This document shows, one piece after another, positions 61,723-64,000 of a stretch of DNA of 64,000 nucleotides. The notes under the pieces were generated by a model. The model did no database searches, was not told the DNA's origin, and saw only the letters and a program-made list of their open reading frames with translations. The DNA is taken from contig NZ_PHUF01000002.1 of the NCBI RefSeq assembly GCF_002813245.1, positions 1,169,881 through 1,233,880 of the forward strand, written 5' to 3'. This stretch comes from Novosphingobium kunmingense. Its GTDB lineage: Bacteria > Pseudomonadota > Alphaproteobacteria > Sphingomonadales > Sphingomonadaceae. Each line of letters starts with the position of its first letter. Position 1 is the first letter of the stretch. A program made the position numbers and the translations under genes.

Positions 61723-62982
61723 TCAGGCGTCGATGCGTTCGATGATGATCGCCGGAGCCATGCCACCAAAGGCGCACATCGTCACCAGCGCATAGCGCCC
61801 GCCCGAACGTTCGAGCTCGTCGAGCGCCATGCCGATGAGGATCGAGCCGGTCGCGCCGATCGGATGGCCCAGCGCGATCGCGCCGCCGTTGATGTTGACC
61901 TTGGCGCGGTCGATCCCGAGGTCGCGGATCGCCTTTTCGGTGACGACTGCAAAGGCCTCGTTGATTTCCCAGACGTCGATGTCCTCTACGCCAAGCCCGG
62001 CCCGCTCGAGCGCCTTCTTTGCGGCGGGGACCGGAGCGTTGAGGATCAGCGTCGGACAGTCACCCGCGTTGACTGCGGTGACGATGCGCGCTCGGGGGGT
62101 CCAGCCATTGTCCTTGAGGCCCTGCTCGGAGGCCAGCAGCAGCGCCGCCGAACCATCGACCACGCCAGAGCTGGTGCCGACATGGTGGGTCGGCTGCCAT
62201 TCCAGGTCAGGATACTTGCGCTCGATCATCTGGCGCATTGTGGTGCCGTCGGATGCGGCGGGGACCTGTTCCATCGCGACGAAGGCCGGTTTCAGCGCGG
62301 CTAGCGTCTCGGCCGTGGTTTCGGGCCGAGGATACTCGTCATGATCCAGCGCAAGGGTGCCGTCGCGGTTGCGCACCGCCACGATGCTGCCAGCGAAGCG
62401 CCCCTCGTCGATTGCCTGCTTGGCCTTGCGCTGGCTGTCGACGCCCAGCGCCTCGAGGTCGGCGCGGCTGATTCCCTCCATCGCGGCAATCGCGTCGGCC
62501 GCGACGCCCACCGCGGAGATCGGGTGCTCGCGGTAGAGGTCCTCGTTTCCGCGCGCCCGGCCGAGCTTGCCCAGATCGGTCTGGCTTTCGAGCGCTTCGA
62601 GTTCGAAGTGATAGCTCATCATCTCGGTCCCGCCGGCGATCAGCACATCCTCGAATCCGGCCATGATCTGCCCGGCGGCAAAGGCCACGCTGCTGATCCC
62701 GCCGCCGCAGAACCGGTCAATCGTGGTCCCGCTGGCCTTGACATCGAAGCCAGCCCACAAGGCGGACAGCCGGCCGAGGTCGCCGCCCTGCTTGCCGCGC
62801 TGCTGGCTGCACGACCAGACGATGTCGTCGACCCGCGAAGTGTCGAGGGCGTTGCGGTCGCGGATCGCGCGCAGCACGGTCGCGCCCAGGTCCTGGGGAT
62901 GGAGGTGCGCCAGTGCGCCCTTGCCCGGTTTGCCGATCCCGCGGGGGGTACGTACCGCATCGACGATAAAAGCTTCGGCCAT
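61723..62982 (-). CDS. fadA: Acetyl-CoA C-acyltransferase (thiolase)
   Basis: The 419-residue thiolase ends each beta-oxidation round by CoA cleavage. Catalytic Cys92 is in DRFCGGGISS; NGGAIALGHPIGATGS holds the active-site His, and TMCAFGGMAP the second Cys. ATG 62980-62982 is chosen with AAAGGA nine bases before it. It is 21 bases after the SDR gene and 26 before fadJ. Confidence 0.94.
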   Translation of the reverse strand: MAEAFIVDAVRTPRGIGKPGKGALAHLHPQDLGATVLRAIRDRNALDTSRVDDIVWSCSQQRGKQGGDLGRLSALWAGFDVKASGTTIDRFCGGGISSVAFAAGQIMAGFEDVLIAGGTEMMSYHFELEALESQTDLGKLGRARGNEDLYREHPISAVGVAADAIAAMEGISRADLEALGVDSQRKAKQAIDEGRFAGSIVAVRNRDGTLALDHDEYPRPETTAETLAALKPAFVAMEQVPAASDGTTMRQMIERKYPDLEWQPTHHVGTSSGVVDGSAALLLASEQGLKDNGWTPRARIVTAVNAGDCPTLILNAPVPAAKKALERAGLGVEDIDVWEINEAFAVVTEKAIRDLGIDRAKVNINGGAIALGHPIGATGSILIGMALDELERSGGRYALVTMCAFGGMAPAIIIERIDA

Positions 62983-63003
62983 GATTGGGTGTCCTTTCAA
63001 GTA

Positions 63004-63786
63004 TCAGCGCGGAGCCATGCGGATCGCGCCATCAAGCCGGATTGCCTGGCCATTGAAGTAGCTGTTGCGGACGAGTTCCATCGCCAGGCTGGCGAACTCC
63101 TCGGGCTTGCCGAGGCGCTTGGGGAACGGAACCGAGGCATTCAGGTTGTCGAACACCTTTTCGGGAAGCTTGCCAAGCAGGGGCGTGCCAAAGATCCCGG
63201 GCATGATCGCATTGACCCGGATGCCGAGGTCCATCAGGTCGCGTGCCATCGGCAGGGTCAGTCCGTTGACTCCGGCCTTGGCCGAACCATAAGCGACCTG
63301 GCCGATCTGTGCGTCCTGCGCCGCGACCGAGGCGGTCAGCACGATGGTGCCACGTTCCCCGTCGTCGAGCGGCTCGAGACTCGCCATGCCAAGCGCCGAA
63401 AGCGAAGCGACCCGGTAGGTGGCGACGAGGATGCCGCGAATGGCGAACTCGTAATCCTCGGTCGAGAAGCGTTGCAGTTCGCCGGTTTCCTTGTTGCGGC
63501 CGACTGTCTTGCCCTTGCGGTTGGCCATCGCGCAGTGGACGCAGATGCGCTCCTGCCCGTGGGCGGCCCGGGCCTTGGTGAACCCGGCGACGACCGAAGC
63601 TTCGTCCATGATGTCGACCTTGCAGAAAAGGCCGCCGATCGCGCTCGCGACCTCTTCGCCGGCTTCTTCGTTGAGGTCGAAGATGGCCACCTTGACGCCC
63701 GCCTTAGCGAGCGCCTCGGCGGTCGCCCGGCCCAGGCCAGATGCCCCACCGGTGACGACGGCAGCGGTCGAATTGTCGATCTTCAT
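63004..63786 (-). CDS. Short-chain dehydrogenase (3-hydroxyacyl-CoA dehydrogenase type II-like)
   Basis: The 260-residue SDR has VVTGGASGLGRATAEALAKAG (cofactor motif), the Tyr-Lys pair in QVAYGSAKAGVNGL, and VNAIMPGIFGTPLL. It resembles HSD17B10-type enzymes acting on 3-hydroxyacyl-CoA, in particular 2-methyl branched ones. Position before fadA supports a role in acyl-CoA breakdown. A purine-rich AGAAGGAG precedes ATG 63784-63786. Confidence 0.9.
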   Translation of the reverse strand: MKIDNSTAAVVTGGASGLGRATAEALAKAGVKVAIFDLNEEAGEEVASAIGGLFCKVDIMDEASVVAGFTKARAAHGQERICVHCAMANRKGKTVGRNKETGELQRFSTEDYEFAIRGILVATYRVASLSALGMASLEPLDDGERGTIVLTASVAAQDAQIGQVAYGSAKAGVNGLTLPMARDLMDLGIRVNAIMPGIFGTPLLGKLPEKVFDNLNASVPFPKRLGKPEEFASLAMELVRNSYFNGQAIRLDGAIRMAPR

Positions 63787-63880
63787 CTGGAACTCCTTCT
63801 CAATGGCTTCGCAGCCGCCCCAGCCCGTGTTCGGCAAGGCGCGACAGTGCCGATGCGCGAATTCCGGCCATCCCGGCCGA

Positions 63881-64000
63881 TCAGCCCTTGAGCGCTTCGG
63901 CGAGGGTTTCGCCGAGCAGGCTGGGCGAGGAGGAGACGCGGATGCCCGCTTGTTCCATCGCCGCGATCTTGCTTTCGGCATCGCCCTGGCCGCCCGACAC
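63881..64000 (-). CDS. sucD: Succinyl-CoA synthetase alpha subunit, C-terminal end (5' truncated)
   Basis: Thirty-nine residues are visible, VSGGQGDAESKIAAMEQAGI followed by RVSSSPSLLGETLAEAL and KG. This matches the C-terminal helix region of the SucD ADP/CoA ligase subunit, where SGGxGDAESKIAAME is a standard run. The start lies past the window edge. The gap 63787-63880 to the SDR gene is non-coding. Confidence 0.85.
   Translation of the reverse strand: MSGGQGDAESKIAAMEQAGIRVSSSPSLLGETLAEALKG

Overview
The window is high-GC, gene-dense chromosomal DNA with almost no spacer. Gene content points to an alphaproteobacterium of the order Sphingomonadales (Novosphingobium/Erythrobacter-like): an aa3-type cytochrome oxidase operon of alphaproteobacterial layout, a carotenoid cluster (crtY, crtB, crtZ, crtI), a LOV-HTH light-sensor regulator of the EL222 type, plant-type glutamate-cysteine ligase, and an argH-lptM-lysA block. 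I see no insertion sequence, phage, CRISPR array, rRNA or tRNA; it reads as core chromosome with a few accessory islets.

Layout. 1-8.2 kb: end of an unknown gene, an SRAP-family DNA-crosslink protein, a Pro/Thr-repeat lipoprotein, ubiA, rsmE, gshA, a small monooxygenase-fold protein, an ICMT-like membrane protein, and the yfgM-bamB outer-membrane assembly pair. 8.3-20.8 kb: a glycosyltransferase/hydrolase pair, selO, astD, a lipoprotein, a possible small RNA, rarD, pyrC, ygfZ, a TetR regulator divergent from a metal-dependent hydrolase, a GNAT enzyme, and ribosomal genes rpmA-rplU. 20.9-33.1 kb: one very long leftward run, ctaC-ctaD-epoxide hydrolase-ctaB-small membrane protein-ctaG-ctaE-DUF983-SURF1-thrC-methyltransferase-folB-Rossmann protein-moaA-moaD-moaE, joining terminal oxidase biogenesis with pterin/molybdopterin genes. 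33.3-38.6 kb: a rightward, overlapping run pyrE-pdxJ-acpS-lepB-AI-2E-type transporter-DUF3089-ruvX. 38.6-40.6 kb: an undescribed-looking three-gene unit (50-residue peptide plus two related proteins, one with a cupin-like metal site). 40.8-47.6 kb: two thioesterases, a siroheme synthase with a cut-short methylase domain, lysA, lptM, argH, a TlpA-like lipoprotein, exported MsrA and MsrB, and a DUF2141 protein. 47.7-54.3 kb: the carotenoid region, ending with an IspH-prenyl synthase fusion and the LOV-HTH regulator. 54.4-64 kb: trhO, an ABC-F ATPase, a Gre-like factor, a DEAD-box helicase, and a leftward sucD-SDR-fadA-fadJ beta-oxidation group.

How it fits together. The carotenoid region carries a nearly complete route: the fused IspH/prenyl synthase gives IPP/DMAPP and then a C15 or C20 diphosphate, CrtB makes phytoene, CrtI desaturates it, CrtY cyclises lycopene, CrtZ hydroxylates the rings. 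The adjacent LOV-HTH protein offers a candidate blue-light input. Four convergent gene pairs end on the same palindromic CTAG, which acts as a stop codon on both strands. The strongest candidates for new biology are the peptide/cupin-pair islet (38605-40638) and the IspH-prenyl synthase fusion (51853-53727).
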